The position numbers and the translations under genes are program-made. Positions 9,885-21,412 of a stretch of DNA of 64,000 nucleotides are shown piece after piece. The stretch covers positions 1,397,288 through 1,461,287 of the forward strand of contig OX155955.1 of assembly GCA_944548615.1 (NCBI GenBank), given 5' to 3'. This DNA comes from Micropterix aruncella (Eukaryota; Arthropoda; Insecta; Lepidoptera; Micropterigidae). The notes beneath the pieces are model-generated. The model was not told the DNA's origin, did not search any database, and saw nothing but the letters and a program-made list of their open reading frames with translations. Every line of letters starts with the position of its first letter. Position 1 is the stretch's first letter.

Positions 9885-10330
9885 AAAAGCCATTTGAATA
9901 TTTAAAAAATACTACATTTGCTATCATAATCCCTTGACACAATCACTATCGGGGGGAAGGGGGGGATTGGCCGGGGGGGTTAATTTGGGGGGTGGAGGAA
10001 TTCGGCTGGAGGGGTGGGTTATTTTGGGGGTGAGGGGTTAGGAGGGTTGATTTATGGGAGGTAAAGGTTTAGGGGGTCAGGTATGGGGTGGGGGGGTTAG
10101 ACGCGCGGAAGGGGGGATGGGCGGATGCCGGCTGCATGATGGGAATATCTTGGGGTGACACGAACGATTTTTTTATTTTTATTCATAGGTTGACAGCCCT
10201 ATACCTGCGGCTCCGCCCGCGTCAATGTCTTTGTGATGTTAAAACTTTTGTTATGCATATAATAATATTTTTTTCTGATAATGTTTCTGATGATGATGAC
10301 TGTCCAAATATCTAGTAAGCAGTTGTCTAA
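9885..10330 (+). repeat. G-rich dispersed repeat with a 3'-flank-like tail
   Basis: TACATTTGCTATCATAATC and TTGACACAATCACTATCGGG match 4720-4775. From 9950 to 10130 the plus strand is dominated by runs of three to nine G, at least fifteen of them. After 10165 it matches the dispersed half of the 3'-flank block (CCTATACCTGCGGCTCCGCC, AATAATATTTTTTTCTGATA). Confidence 0.6.
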
Positions 10331-10743
10331 ATGTCCAAATGTCCCAATGTAAATAAATTAACATAATTAAATCGTGTTTAGTGTCAAATGAAAGGTCTCT
10401 TTGATTGCATTCCGGAAACATACATGTATCTATATGGATAAATACATTACCACACATATTTTAAGATATGCCTACAAAAGCACTTTTATTGGTGTGAAAG
10501 CAATGTTGTTACTACTTTATTTTTAGAACTTCTCCATATTATTATAGTCACAGATTTATTTTATTTGGCCTTTAATCTTTACCTTCCGTGACAACTAACA
10601 AAAAAGACATTTGTTCAGGCGACAAACTTTAGAGATGGTGGGGAGAGGAACATCATATTTTCTAGATTAATTTTTTTGATGATTTCACCGAACTAGTGAT
10701 GCGAAAAAATAAAAGCGATAGTGTCATTCATCATCCAAGTGAG
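10331..10743. other. Unassigned spacer
   Basis: No repeat partner or credible frame seen. The short frames here are AT-rich and lack motifs. Confidence 0.5.
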
Positions 10744-11479
10744 CACTTTAAGAGGCCGTGTACGAAATCGATGTGGGCCGTGATACCTCTATAATCAATA
10801 GTATAATATAACTATAGGTAGGTAGGATTTCGGAGCCAAAGAGATACGTCCACCCTTTGGAAGCGCTCGGCGGGGACTAGCTGACTTGAGGCGTGACTCG
10901 TATCATAGGCGAGTATCATACCGCGAGAATTAGACTATTTTAAAAGACTTTATTGCCAATTTTAATTAATGTTTTGCATTTTTTTTGCGGAAATGGATTG
11001 ATATTGAACTAAAGTTTATTTCTGTTGATTTTATTTTATGAACGAGAGTTCTAAAAGGCCAAAATCAAAAGCAATTCTTCGCCCATTTTCTAAAAAATTT
11101 GACAAAGTTAAATATTTTTTTTATCAACAATTTTATATGAAAGTAGTAAAAAGTGATTCACTTATAATATAGAGTACTTTTACAACAATACATTGTAATT
11201 TTTTCATACCGTTTAGATGTCAAAATGATTCGTAAATATGTTATATTCTAAACCTCTTACAGCAAAAATTCACAAACAGTCGCCGGTTTAAGGTCAATTA
11301 ATCAAAATTTTATAATAATTTTCAAAAAAGTAGCTAACTCATTAGACAATATTATAAATGATCTCTTATGTTGTGCAATAAAACTTATAGAAATACAGTA
11401 TTTTAACCTTAAATTCACGTCTGCAAAATTACGTAAATTCACGAAATGCGCAAAATTTCGTGTACGGCCTCTTAAAGTG
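10744..11479. mobile_element. Non-autonomous inverted-repeat DNA element, 736 bp
   Basis: The left end reads CACTTTAAGAGGCCGTGTAC and the right end ATTTCGTGTACGGCCTCTTAAAGTG shortened, forming about 25 bases of inverted repeat. TTAA lies four bases in from each end (10748-10751 and 11472-11475). A piggyBac-type TTAA target with GAGGCCGT termini is therefore possible, as is an element with CACTTTAAG ends. There is no transposase frame inside. Confidence 0.65.
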
Positions 11480-11879
11480 ATACAAGAATTGTCCGAGTGA
11501 GAAAAAAACTATTATCTTTATATTTAGTTTCATATTTCGATATTTTCATGATTGCGATAAGTGTTAGTTTAATTGTATAGTTCTTAAGATGGTACTTATG
11601 AAATGTGTAAATGAAAAATGACGACCTAGTAGACTATATGGCGTGTTTTCTTATTTATATAACGGCATAATATGTAAGCATGCACCATTTCGAAGAAAGA
11701 AAAATGGTCGTAAGTAAACATACGCCCTTTCTGTATTTTGTGATATTATTACCGAAATACAATAGCTAATACATTCTGAATTACGTAAGTCATAGGAGCA
11801 GCATTCCAGCCCTTTCAGTATGTCGTGTACTTGTGCGACATACTTGTCAGTATGTCGTGCATTATATTTGTAAACTGCA
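11480..11879. other. Unassigned spacer
   Basis: AT-rich sequence with a repeated AGTATGTCGTG at 11817 and 11849. I see no gene or repeat family. Confidence 0.5.
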
Positions 11880-13330
11880 GTATACTCAATATTAAGTAAA
11901 TGTAATTATGATTATTCTACGAAAACGAAATATATTAAATATTTTAGTTGTTTCCAAAACTCTGCAAATTGTATAATTAGGTTTGTTGGTACTTCGCCCA
12001 ACATATCAGTCAACAAAAGAATTAGATTCCAGAAATCCATAACTGCAAATACACTTAATATTACACGCGTCAACCTACATTGAATTCTATATAATTTCGA
12101 CAATTAATGCAGACACAGCCGATGACTAATATCATTTCTCCTAATCGATTCAAATCGGACATACTCACTTCCCCCACGCCACGGTATTACATCATTTAAC
12201 GCGCTATATAAACCCATTCATTCGATCGATTATTCATCATCCTCTAGCGGCAGTCAACCGCATCGTTTACAAGTACTCGCGCTCTTCATCATCTTCGAGT
12301 CTACAACCGCCGCGCTCATACCTCGCTATAATCATCATCAAGCAGTCACTTCACACTCACTACACACACCGCGACTTATCATTCGAGGCGTTACAACTGG
12401 CAAGCATCAAATAATGATAATGATTTATATATTAGAATAATAATGATAGTAATAGTAATGGAGTAGAGTAATAATAATATTATTAACAGTAGAATTATAA
12501 TAATAGTCTATAGTAGAATAATAGTTATAATCTAGAATAATAGCCTAGAAAAATAATTAACGATTTGGAATCATCTGTAAGGTTAATTATGTTTTGGGAA
12601 ATAAATAAAATAAAAATAAATATATACCTTCTGCAATAAACGACCTCAACTTCAGCAAGACGACTTTTACTATGAAGAAAACCCCTTGATGAGCTCCACT
12701 CCTCACTCGCGAGAAATTGGAGTCTAGTGAGGGGTGGTCCCTAACAGGTTTATTAGCCTGACATAATTAAACGGGCGTTGCCTTGAATATAAAAATAAAT
12801 ATTATCATATTAAATATAAACTAAAATATATACATATTCTACCGTCCGGAAAATGGTTTTTTTAATAGTCCTGGTTTAACAAAATATGCATACGGGGTGT
12901 TCGCTACAGCTCGACATTTCTTTAATGGGCAACTACATATGTGAAACACTGTATGACAAAGTGTAACTTTATATTTTTATTTGACTTTTTTATGACGAAA
13001 CATGTTTTTAGATATTAGGCTATTTTGTACGGGAGATTATTCTTCATGAAAATAGAATTTACAACTTTTTTTATTTGGGCGTTGGTTACCTAGGGTTTTT
13101 TTATGTTCATCATTCGGATATTAAGATGTTCTTTCTGGGTAAGAAAGGTTTAAATTAAAAAAGCTTTAAGTATATGAAGAAAAAAAAACTTATGTCCAAA
13201 AACATGCTTTTTCATAATAGAAAGGCAAATAAGTAAAATCTAAATAAAACCCCTAAAAAGGAATGTCTTCGATCTGTCGTGAACATCCTGTATATATTTT
13301 AATCTAAAAGACTAGGCTCAACATTCACGA
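11880..13330 (+). repeat. R3 dispersed repeat, copy 1, interrupted by a solo LTR
   Basis: It begins CTGCAGTATACTCAATATTA. After the LTR it continues with TCCGGAAAATGG, CAGCTCGACATTTC, GTACGGGAGATTATT, GGGCGTTGGTTACC and CTGTATATATTTTAATCTAA. The same order appears at 37156-37556 plus 40453-40484, and in part at 55785-55905. Its sequence TTTTTTTATTTGGGCGTTGG near 13065 is the unoccupied form of the site where the Harbinger element sits in the other copies. Confidence 0.65.
11984..12746 (+). mobile_element. Solo LTR, 763 bp, target duplication GGTT
   Basis: It starts TGTTGGTACTTCG and ends GGTCCCTAACA, with GGTT directly outside both ends (11980-11983 and 12747-12750). Inside are a TATA box (TATATAA, 12205-12211) and an AATAAA at 12635-12640 followed by a short U5-like end, the expected U3-R-U5 order. 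The related R3 sequence near 37250 (TATAATTAGGTAATTTG) lacks the insert. No internal retrotransposon sequence is present, so this is probably a recombination remnant of a Gypsy- or BEL-type element. The superfamily cannot be set from the LTR alone. Confidence 0.7.
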
Positions 13331-13541
13331 CGTTTTACACCAACCGTGTTTTGTGTTCTTCGATATCCAAAGACTAAAGAATTTATGAAATTCAAAATAG
13401 GCTAATATTTAAAAAAAACCGAATTCGATAATTGCCTAAATATTAGTAATTATTATTATTTTATGTTGTCGTAAATGTAATCAAAAAATTACTGAATAAT
13501 GGTGTAAGAGTGAAAAATAAAGCTTTCGAAAAATCTGTATA
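13331..13541. other. Spacer left of the Helitron dimer
   Basis: AT-rich. It ends with AATAAAGCTTTCGAAAAATC just before the Helitron; AAATAAAGCTTTCGAAATG recurs to the right of the dimer at 21400-21419. The A at 13541 and T at 21186 are the A/T target of Helitron insertion. Confidence 0.6.
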
Positions 13542-14076
13542 TCTTCTTATATATAAAAATGAATCGCCGTGCGTTAGTCTCGCAGGATCTCGGAAACGAC
13601 ACGACCGATTTGAATTATATTTCTTTTATATTGTTTGGCTTGATTCAGGGGTGGTTTACAAAAAAAAATATTTAGAAAAAACCCAAAGGAACAGCTAAAA
13701 AATCAAAAAAATCGAAATTAGTACTTCTAGGGATGGCCACTTCGTATTTCTGTCAATAGATGGCGCTCTCTATATTTTCTAACAATAGATTCTATTGTTT
13801 GACAGCTACGCCATTCATAATTCATTCCGCGCGACTGTGTGAAATTGTTATTACATTTAACGTCGTTTTTTCTTTTAAAAAAGGTAGTGGGTTTGGAGAA
13901 TAGATTTGTTCACTTTGATCAGCCATTATATAAAGGTAAATAGACTTTGCAGGCTTATACATAACTACAAATTTGGCCTTAGTCTGAGGATTTCAATATT
14001 GTTAAGTTCTCAAGGAATGTTCGACAGATTTGAGTGACTGAAAAGAATTCCGTGTCTTTTTACAGTGTTCATTATA

Positions 14077-14812
14077 ATGCCGAGGAGAATAGGTAACATA
14101 GGTCGTCGAAGTCAGTCAAATGCGCGGCGATCTACTTCACGTGCAAGCCGCACTGATGACCAGCGAGCGACGGATAATGAAAATAGTCCTATTGGCATTG
14201 TCGGAATTATGTTTGAGAGCGACTGAAAATGAACGACAAGCGAATACATTGAGAATGCAACAATTTCGTGCACAACGTACACAACGCCAGCAATCACGAC
14301 AAAATCAACATGACCGATTGCGCCGTCGCAGTGTTCCTGTCAACCTGGAACAAGCGGCATTCCATTACGATCCGGAAATCGATTACGGTGCGGAGAGATC
14401 AGTAGCAAGACTTTCACCTTCCCTTCTCCGACAGACTTACTACTTCGCACATCATCCCTCAAACAGTTTTGATGAAAAAACCAGTAGGGCAGTCCCCACC
14501 CTAAATAATGTAGTATATTCTGACCTTATATCGTCCCGGTCCCCTGGCTTGGACATCATATTTACAGACAGCTCTAAGGCAGAGGTTAGAAGTTGTGTGG
14601 GCGTGGGAATTTTCTACCACAACTGTAGAGTTGTCATGTTGTGGATTTATATTACTAAGTTTACCTTATACACACATTTTAAATTATTTGATTTTGTTTG
14701 TATTTCTTTTGATAAATTATTGACCTATTTATCCTTTGCAATATGCTATGATAACCGTGTTAGTCCGCTTTACAATATTTCTCATTTTTGCTTTCATGAG
14801 TGTGATTCTTGA
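14077..14812 (+). pseudogene. Helitron replication-protein N-terminal remnant joined to an RNase H scrap
   Basis: A frame starting at ATG 14077 (MPRRIGNIGRRSQSNARR) stops at about 14226. The homology continues in the frame that is open from 14120 to 14812. That frame contains the arginine/glutamine-rich RMQQFRAQRTQRQQSRQNQ and then NLEQAAFHYDPEIDY, which resemble the region before the zinc finger of Helitron Rep/helicase proteins. Further on, GLDIIFTDSSKAEVRS resembles the first strand of a retrotransposon RNase H. No HUH motif or helicase is present. It is a chimeric, frameshifted remnant, duplicated exactly at 17899-18634. Confidence 0.55.
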
Positions 14813-14944
14813 TTTCTTCCTCTTCTTTGCTATGGTGTGGATTTGACATTTTAACATCTTAGTCTGCTGTGAACATGCCCTTCAAATGATAAAGCTCTTT
14901 TCGTTTTCCTGTCAGGTCCTATAGATCGTAGACCACAGCCGATT

Positions 14945-16260
14945 TATTTTTAACCGACTTTAAAAAAAGGAGGAGGTTATAAATTCGATCGTATTTTTCT
15001 TTAAATGTTTGGGACCTCAGAAATCCGTCATTTATGAATTGCTTTGGAAAATTCTTTTTATTTGAAAGGATGTACTTCCAGATTTATTTATTTATTTATT
15101 TATTTATTTGCAGCTGTTATAAAAAACATATACAAAAAAAAACAAGAACACACAGATTAAAAATTAAAACTATAAATAGACAAAGACAATGAAATAAAGC
15201 TACAAACGCTGCAAATTAGGGGTATCCTCAGGATATCTCTTATCCTGGTTTTCAGGACAAACCTATTAATTATTGATACATAGGTATATGATTTTTAAAA
15301 TAAAATAACCAAATCAAATAAATCTTAAAACAAAAAATCCAAATAATCATAATCAAATAAATACACAAATCGAAATAATCAAAATCAAGATATTTAACAT
15401 CAAATGATATTAAAAGAAAATAACGTAATTACATAAATTTAATAATCTACATATAATAAATCAAAAATAATCAAAATCAAAATATTTAACATTAAATAAT
15501 CAGGTTACAAATTAATAAATAAACGAAGACAATAGTAATAATCCAATTAGCAATAGTTATTTTAAAATAAAATCAAATTATGACATCTAAATATCTTCCT
15601 TAAATAATAAACTTTTAAAGTGGTCCTTAAATACTGCAATTGATTTCGATCGCAAAGCCATTCCCAACCGTTTCCATACAACCGCAGAATAATACGAAAA
15701 GCTGCACTGGAAATGTGTAGTTTTGTGCTTGGGTATTATAGCAAGTTGTTCACGTGCCCGTGTTGAATGGACATGCCGGTTACGGGACCACGTCATAATC
15801 GAGTAAAGATATCGCGGCTGTTTATTGCGTAGATTATATATAGATTCGTCACATCTTTATCAAAATTTTGTTCTGATGATGTGATCCATGAGGAATTGAA
15901 GGAACTCCTCAAATATTAACATATGAAGTTGAAAATTGACATGTTGGTTCAGCTCCGATGACAATGCATTTTATATAGGAAGCATGCCCTGATTCTATAC
16001 CCAGGATTAGCTCCCGACGAGGGGGCTCCTCAGCGGTCAACAGCACAGTCACGAAATTGTGTATATGCATTCAATTATGACAGCCCGATCTAAGTTTCAT
16101 CAAGACAGGACTGCGGCGCCCAGGGATGGCTTCCAACGAGGGAACTCCTCAACGGTCAACAGCACAGACACGAAATTTTGTATACGCATTTAATAATAAT
16201 AGCCTGTTCTACGTTTCACCATGACATGGCTGATGCACTTATTAAAAAAAATAACTCAGT
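14945..16260 (+). mobile_element. CGACTT-type lepidopteran element with a LINE inserted
   Basis: It starts TTTTTAACCGACTTTAAAAA then GGAGGAGGTTA, and resumes after the inserted LINE with CTGATGATGTGATCCATGAGG and GAGGAATTGAAGG. Two repeats of CTCCTCARCGGTCAACAGCAC follow. The same element is at 25146-28113. It is non-coding; the frame at 16221-16472 runs out of its 3' end and has no recognised domain. Confidence 0.6.
15080..15846 (-). mobile_element. 5'-truncated LINE inserted in the CGACTT element
   Basis: On the minus strand the 69-codon frame 15796-15587 reads like the last residues of CR1/Jockey-type polymerases: HVHSTRAREQLAIIPKHKTT, then AVVWKRLGMAL and FKDHFKSLLF. The 3' end carries a TAAA microsatellite (seen as TTTA repeats at 15082-15109). 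AGATT flanks both sides (about 15078 and 15842), consistent with target-primed insertion. It is repeated at 18902-19668. Confidence 0.65.
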
Positions 16261-16649
16261 TATTTTTGTTAACATTTTGTTTATTACCTGCAACTTTGCA
16301 TTACAAAGATCTAGGGGCTAATTTTCTTGAGAAAAAATACGCTTTCTTTGATATGAAATATGGTCGTAGCTATACCGTACCACCCACGCTATACTTAATC
16401 CGTTTTCACCGTAAACATGGAATCGTCCATCGATTAAGACTTCTCCTCCGAAGAACAAATATGAGGGGCTAAACGTCGTCGTCATACCGATTGTGTTCAA
16501 GGCATGTTATACAAGTGGTACCTACTTTTAATTCCTTCCATGACCTGATTTTTTCGCTTACTGTCCTTTACACTTTTTTTCGCGTGTCCTTTCAGCAGTT
16601 TCATGTATATCACCTACGGTCTTTTTTCCATAATGTTTTATTCTATCTA

Positions 16650-17363
16650 TCTTCTTATATCATATAAATAAAAATGAATCGCCGTGCGTTAGTCTCGCAA
16701 GATCTCGAAAATGTCTCGACCGATTTGAATGATTATTCTTTTGTTTTGTTTGTCTTGATTCAGGGGTGGTTTAAAAAAAAATATTTAGGAAAAATTAAAA
16801 GAAACAACTGAAAATCGAAAATATCGAAATTGGTCTTTTTGGGAAATAAGCCCCTTTCAATAGATGGCGTTCGCGGCGATCCTATTGTTTGACAGCTGCG
16901 CCATCCATAACTGTTATTCATTGCGTGCGTTTGTGTAAAATTTCAAAAAGTCGAAAAAGTCAAAAAAGTCAAAAGAGTCAAAAAAGTCAAAAAAGTCAAA
17001 AAAGTTGAAAAAGTCGAAAACGTAGAAAAAGTCGAAAAAATCGTAAAAGTCGAAAAGTCGGAAAAGTCCAAAAAGTCAAAAAAGTCAAAAAAGTCGAAAA
17101 AGACAAGAAAGTCGAAAAATGCAAAAAAGTCGGAAAAGTCGAAGAAGCATTATTATTTTATCATGTAAATTAAATACATTGAATTTATTTTAATTATAAA
17201 ACGATTGTCATTTATCACCGAACGAAACTCAAACCGTACACGATTCGGCCATATTATAGATTTCAATGAATTGGATTTGGAAGGTTGATATAATCAATAA
17301 ACGCTTATGAAGAGTTACAAACAAATCAATTTTAGGTGGTACGAAGTTCACCGGGTCATCTAG
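16650..17363 (+). mobile_element. Inner short Helitron sharing the 3' end (714 bp)
   Basis: A second 5' terminus, TCTTCTTATATCATATAAAT then AAAAATGAATCGCCGTGCG, lies at 16650. It uses the same CTAG end at 17363. Both 5' ends continue with GTGCGTTAGTCTCGCARGATCTC and GATTCAGGGGTGGTTTA, so they are related families. The interior holds the AAAAAGTC minisatellite. Confidence 0.7.
16945..17150 (+). repeat. AAAAAGTC minisatellite
   Basis: About 24 imperfect copies of an 8-9 base unit, AAAAAGTCA or AAAAAGTCG, in a row. It is repeated at 20767-20972 in the second Helitron unit. Confidence 0.9.
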
Positions 17364-17898
17364 TCTTCTTATATATAAAAATGAATCGCCGTGCGTTAGT
17401 CTCGCAGGATCTCGGAAACGACACGACCGATTTGAATTATATTTCTTTTATATTGTTTGGCTTGATTCAGGGGTGGTTTACAAAAAAAAATATTTAGAAA
17501 AAACCCAAAGGAACAGCTAAAAAATCAAAAAAATCGAAATTAGTACTTCTAGGGATGGCCACTTCGTATTTCTGTCAATAGATGGCGCTCTCTATATTTT
17601 CTAACAATAGATTCTATTGTTTGACAGCTACGCCATTCATAATTCATTCCGCGCGACTGTGTGAAATTGTTATTACATTTAACGTCGTTTTTTCTTTTAA
17701 AAAAGGTAGTGGGTTTGGAGAATAGATTTGTTCACTTTGATCAGCCATTATATAAAGGTAAATAGACTTTGCAGGCTTATACATAACTACAAATTTGGCC
17801 TTAGTCTGAGGATTTCAATATTGTTAAGTTCTCAAGGAATGTTCGACAGATTTGAGTGACTGAAAAGAATTCCGTGTCTTTTTACAGTGTTCATTATA

Positions 17899-18634
17899 AT
17901 GCCGAGGAGAATAGGTAACATAGGTCGTCGAAGTCAGTCAAATGCGCGGCGATCTACTTCACGTGCAAGCCGCACTGATGACCAGCGAGCGACGGATAAT
18001 GAAAATAGTCCTATTGGCATTGTCGGAATTATGTTTGAGAGCGACTGAAAATGAACGACAAGCGAATACATTGAGAATGCAACAATTTCGTGCACAACGT
18101 ACACAACGCCAGCAATCACGACAAAATCAACATGACCGATTGCGCCGTCGCAGTGTTCCTGTCAACCTGGAACAAGCGGCATTCCATTACGATCCGGAAA
18201 TCGATTACGGTGCGGAGAGATCAGTAGCAAGACTTTCACCTTCCCTTCTCCGACAGACTTACTACTTCGCACATCATCCCTCAAACAGTTTTGATGAAAA
18301 AACCAGTAGGGCAGTCCCCACCCTAAATAATGTAGTATATTCTGACCTTATATCGTCCCGGTCCCCTGGCTTGGACATCATATTTACAGACAGCTCTAAG
18401 GCAGAGGTTAGAAGTTGTGTGGGCGTGGGAATTTTCTACCACAACTGTAGAGTTGTCATGTTGTGGATTTATATTACTAAGTTTACCTTATACACACATT
18501 TTAAATTATTTGATTTTGTTTGTATTTCTTTTGATAAATTATTGACCTATTTATCCTTTGCAATATGCTATGATAACCGTGTTAGTCCGCTTTACAATAT
18601 TTCTCATTTTTGCTTTCATGAGTGTGATTCTTGA
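17899..18634 (+). pseudogene. Helitron replication-protein remnant, second copy
   Basis: Identical by eye to 14077-14812, with the same frameshift, so the break predates the duplication. Confidence 0.55.
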
Positions 18635-18901
18635 TTTCTTCCTCTTCTTTGCTATGGTGTGGATTTGACATTTTAACATCTTAGTCTGCTGTGAACATGC
18701 CCTTCAAATGATAAAGCTCTTTTCGTTTTCCTGTCAGGTCCTATAGATCGTAGACCACAGCCGATTTATTTTTAACCGACTTTAAAAAAAGGAGGAGGTT
18801 ATAAATTCGATCGTATTTTTCTTTAAATGTTTGGGACCTCAGAAATCCGTCATTTATGAATTGCTTTGGAAAATTCTTTTTATTTGAAAGGATGTACTTC
18901 C

Positions 18902-19668
18902 AGATTTATTTATTTATTTATTTATTTATTTGCAGCTCTTATAAAAAACATATACAAAAAAAAACAAGAACACACAGATTAAAAATTAAAACTATAAATA
19001 GACAAAGACAATGAAATAAAGCTACAAACGCTGCAAATTAGGGGTATCCTCAGGATATCTCTTATCCTGGTTTTCAGGACAAACCTATTAATTATTGATA
19101 CATAGGTATATGATTTTTAAAATAAAATAACCAAATCAAATAAATCTTAAAACAAAAAATCCAAATAATCATAATCAAATAAATACACAAATCGAAATAA
19201 TCAAAATCAAGATATTTAACATCAAATGATATTAAAAGAAAATAACGTAATTACATAAATTTAATAATCTACATATAATAAATCAAAAATAATCAAAATC
19301 AAAATATTTAACATTAAATAATCAGGTTACAAATTAATAAATAAACGAAGACAATAGTAATAATCCAATTAGCAATAGTTATTTTAAAATAAAATCAAAT
19401 TATGACATCTAAATATCTTCCTTAAATAATAAACTTTTAAAGTGGTCCTTAAATACTGCAATTGATTTCGATCGCAAAGCCATTCCCAACCGTTTCCATA
19501 CAACCGCAGAATAATACGAAAAGCTGCACTGGAAATGTGTAGTTTTGTGCTTGGGTATTATAGCAAGTTGTTCACGTGCCCGTGTTGAATGGACATGCCG
19601 GTTACGGGACCACGTCATAATCGAGTAAAGATATCGCGGCTGTTTATTGCGTAGATTATATATAGATT
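18902..19668 (-). mobile_element. 5'-truncated LINE, second copy
   Basis: Copy of 15080-15846, with the C-terminal polymerase frame at 19618-19409 and the TTTA tail at 18904-18931. Confidence 0.65.
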
Positions 19669-21185
19669 CGTCACATCTTTATCAAAATTTTGTTCTGATG
19701 ATGTGATCCATGAGGAATTGAAGGAACTCCTCAAATATTAACATATGAAGTTGAAAATTGACATGTTGGTTCAGCTCCGATGACAATGCATTTTATATAG
19801 GAAGCATGCCCTGATTCTATACCCAGGATTAGCTCCCGACGAGGGGGCTCCTCAGCGGTCAACAGCACAGTCACGAAATTGTGTATATGCATTCAATTAT
19901 GACAGCCCGATCTAAGTTTCATCAAGACAGGACTGCGGCGCCCAGGGATGGCTTCCAACGAGGGAACTCCTCAACGGTCAACAGCACAGACACGAAATTT
20001 TGTATACGCATTTAATAATAATAGCCTGTTCTACGTTTCACCATGACATGGCTGATGCACTTATTAAAAAAAATAACTCAGTTATTTTTGTTAACATTTT
20101 GTTTATTACCTGCAACTTTGCATTACAAAGATCTAGGGGCTAATTTTCTTGAGAAAAAATACGCTTTCTTTGATATGAAATATGGTCGTAGCTATACCGT
20201 ACCACCCACGCTATACTTAATCCGTTTTCACCGTAAACATGGAATCGTCCATCGATTAAGACTTCTCCTCCGAAGAACAAATATGAGGGGCTAAACGTCG
20301 TCGTCATACCGATTGTGTTCAAGGCATGTTATACAAGTGGTACCTACTTTTAATTCCTTCCATGACCTGATTTTTTCGCTTACTGTCCTTTACACTTTTT
20401 TTCGCGTGTCCTTTCAGCAGTTTCATGTATATCACCTACGGTCTTTTTTCCATAATGTTTTATTCTATCTATCTTCTTATATCATATAAATAAAAATGAA
20501 TCGCCGTGCGTTAGTCTCGCAAGATCTCGAAAATGTCTCGACCGATTTGAATGATTATTCTTTTGTTTTGTTTGTCTTGATTCAGGGGTGGTTTAAAAAA
20601 AAATATTTAGGAAAAATTAAAAGAAACAACTGAAAATCGAAAATATCGAAATTGGTCTTTTTGGGAAATAAGCCCCTTTCAATAGATGGCGTTCGCGGCG
20701 ATCCTATTGTTTGACAGCTGCGCCATCCATAACTGTTATTCATTGCGTGCGTTTGTGTAAAATTTCAAAAAGTCGAAAAAGTCAAAAAAGTCAAAAGAGT
20801 CAAAAAAGTCAAAAAAGTCAAAAAAGTTGAAAAAGTCGAAAACGTAGAAAAAGTCGAAAAAATCGTAAAAGTCGAAAAGTCGGAAAAGTCCAAAAAGTCA
20901 AAAAAGTCAAAAAAGTCGAAAAAGACAAGAAAGTCGAAAAATGCAAAAAAGTCGGAAAAGTCGAAGAAGCATTATTATTTTATCATGTAAATTAAATACA
21001 TTGAATTTATTTTAATTATAAAACGATTGTCATTTATCACCGAACGAAACTCAAACCGTACACGATTCGGCCATATTATAGATTTCAATGAATTGGATTT
21101 GGAAGGTTGATATAATCAATAAACGCTTATGAAGAGTTACAAACAAATCAATTTTAGGTGGTACGAAGTTCACCGGGTCATCTAG

Positions 21186-21412
21186 TCTTAAATAAATCTG
21201 TAATAATCTAATCTGTAATAATAATAAATAATAATCTGTAATATTATAAATATTATATGTAATAATATAAATAATATTACATATTAATAAATGTAATATT
21301 ATAAATAATAATCTGTAATATAATAATAATAAATAGTAATCTAATAATAAATAATAATAATCTGTAATAATAATAATCTGTAATAATAATAAAATCTGTA
21401 AATAAAGCTTTC
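21186..21412. repeat. Low-complexity AATAATCTGTAAT tandem region
   Basis: Many imperfect repeats of AATAATCTGTAATAAT and their near-palindromes directly to the right of the Helitron dimer. The 133-codon minus frame here is repeat-derived (Leu/Tyr/Ile-rich) and is not a gene. Confidence 0.75.

Larger units (their letters stand above)
13542..17363 (+). mobile_element. Helitron, first unit of a head-to-tail dimer (3822 bp)
   Basis: It begins TCTTCTTATATATAAAAATG and ends GGTCATCTAG, with a small GGTG..CACC stem just before the end. The base after CTAG is the TC start of the second unit at 17364. Inside are a broken replication-protein N-terminus (14077-14460), a retroelement RNase H-like scrap, a CGACTT element with a LINE inside it, a second Helitron 5' end at 16650 and an AAAAAGTC minisatellite. 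It encodes no helicase, so it needs a helper. The two 5' ends and one 3' end suggest that a terminator was once bypassed and the DNA between two Helitrons was captured. Confidence 0.85.
17364..21185 (+). mobile_element. Helitron, second unit of the dimer (3822 bp)
   Basis: It is a copy of 13542-17363 at a constant offset of 3822 bases. I saw one difference: G at 15116 is C at 18938. All internal parts are repeated: replication-protein remnant 17899-18634, CGACTT element 18767-20082, LINE fragment 18902-19668, inner Helitron 20472-21185. The base after CTAG is T (21186), which restores the A/T target together with A13541. Confidence 0.85.

Noticed and set aside
16945..17150. Regular AAAAAGTC array considered as a CRISPR-like array
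   Set aside because: The unit is 8-9 bases with no spacers, in a eukaryotic Helitron. It is a minisatellite.
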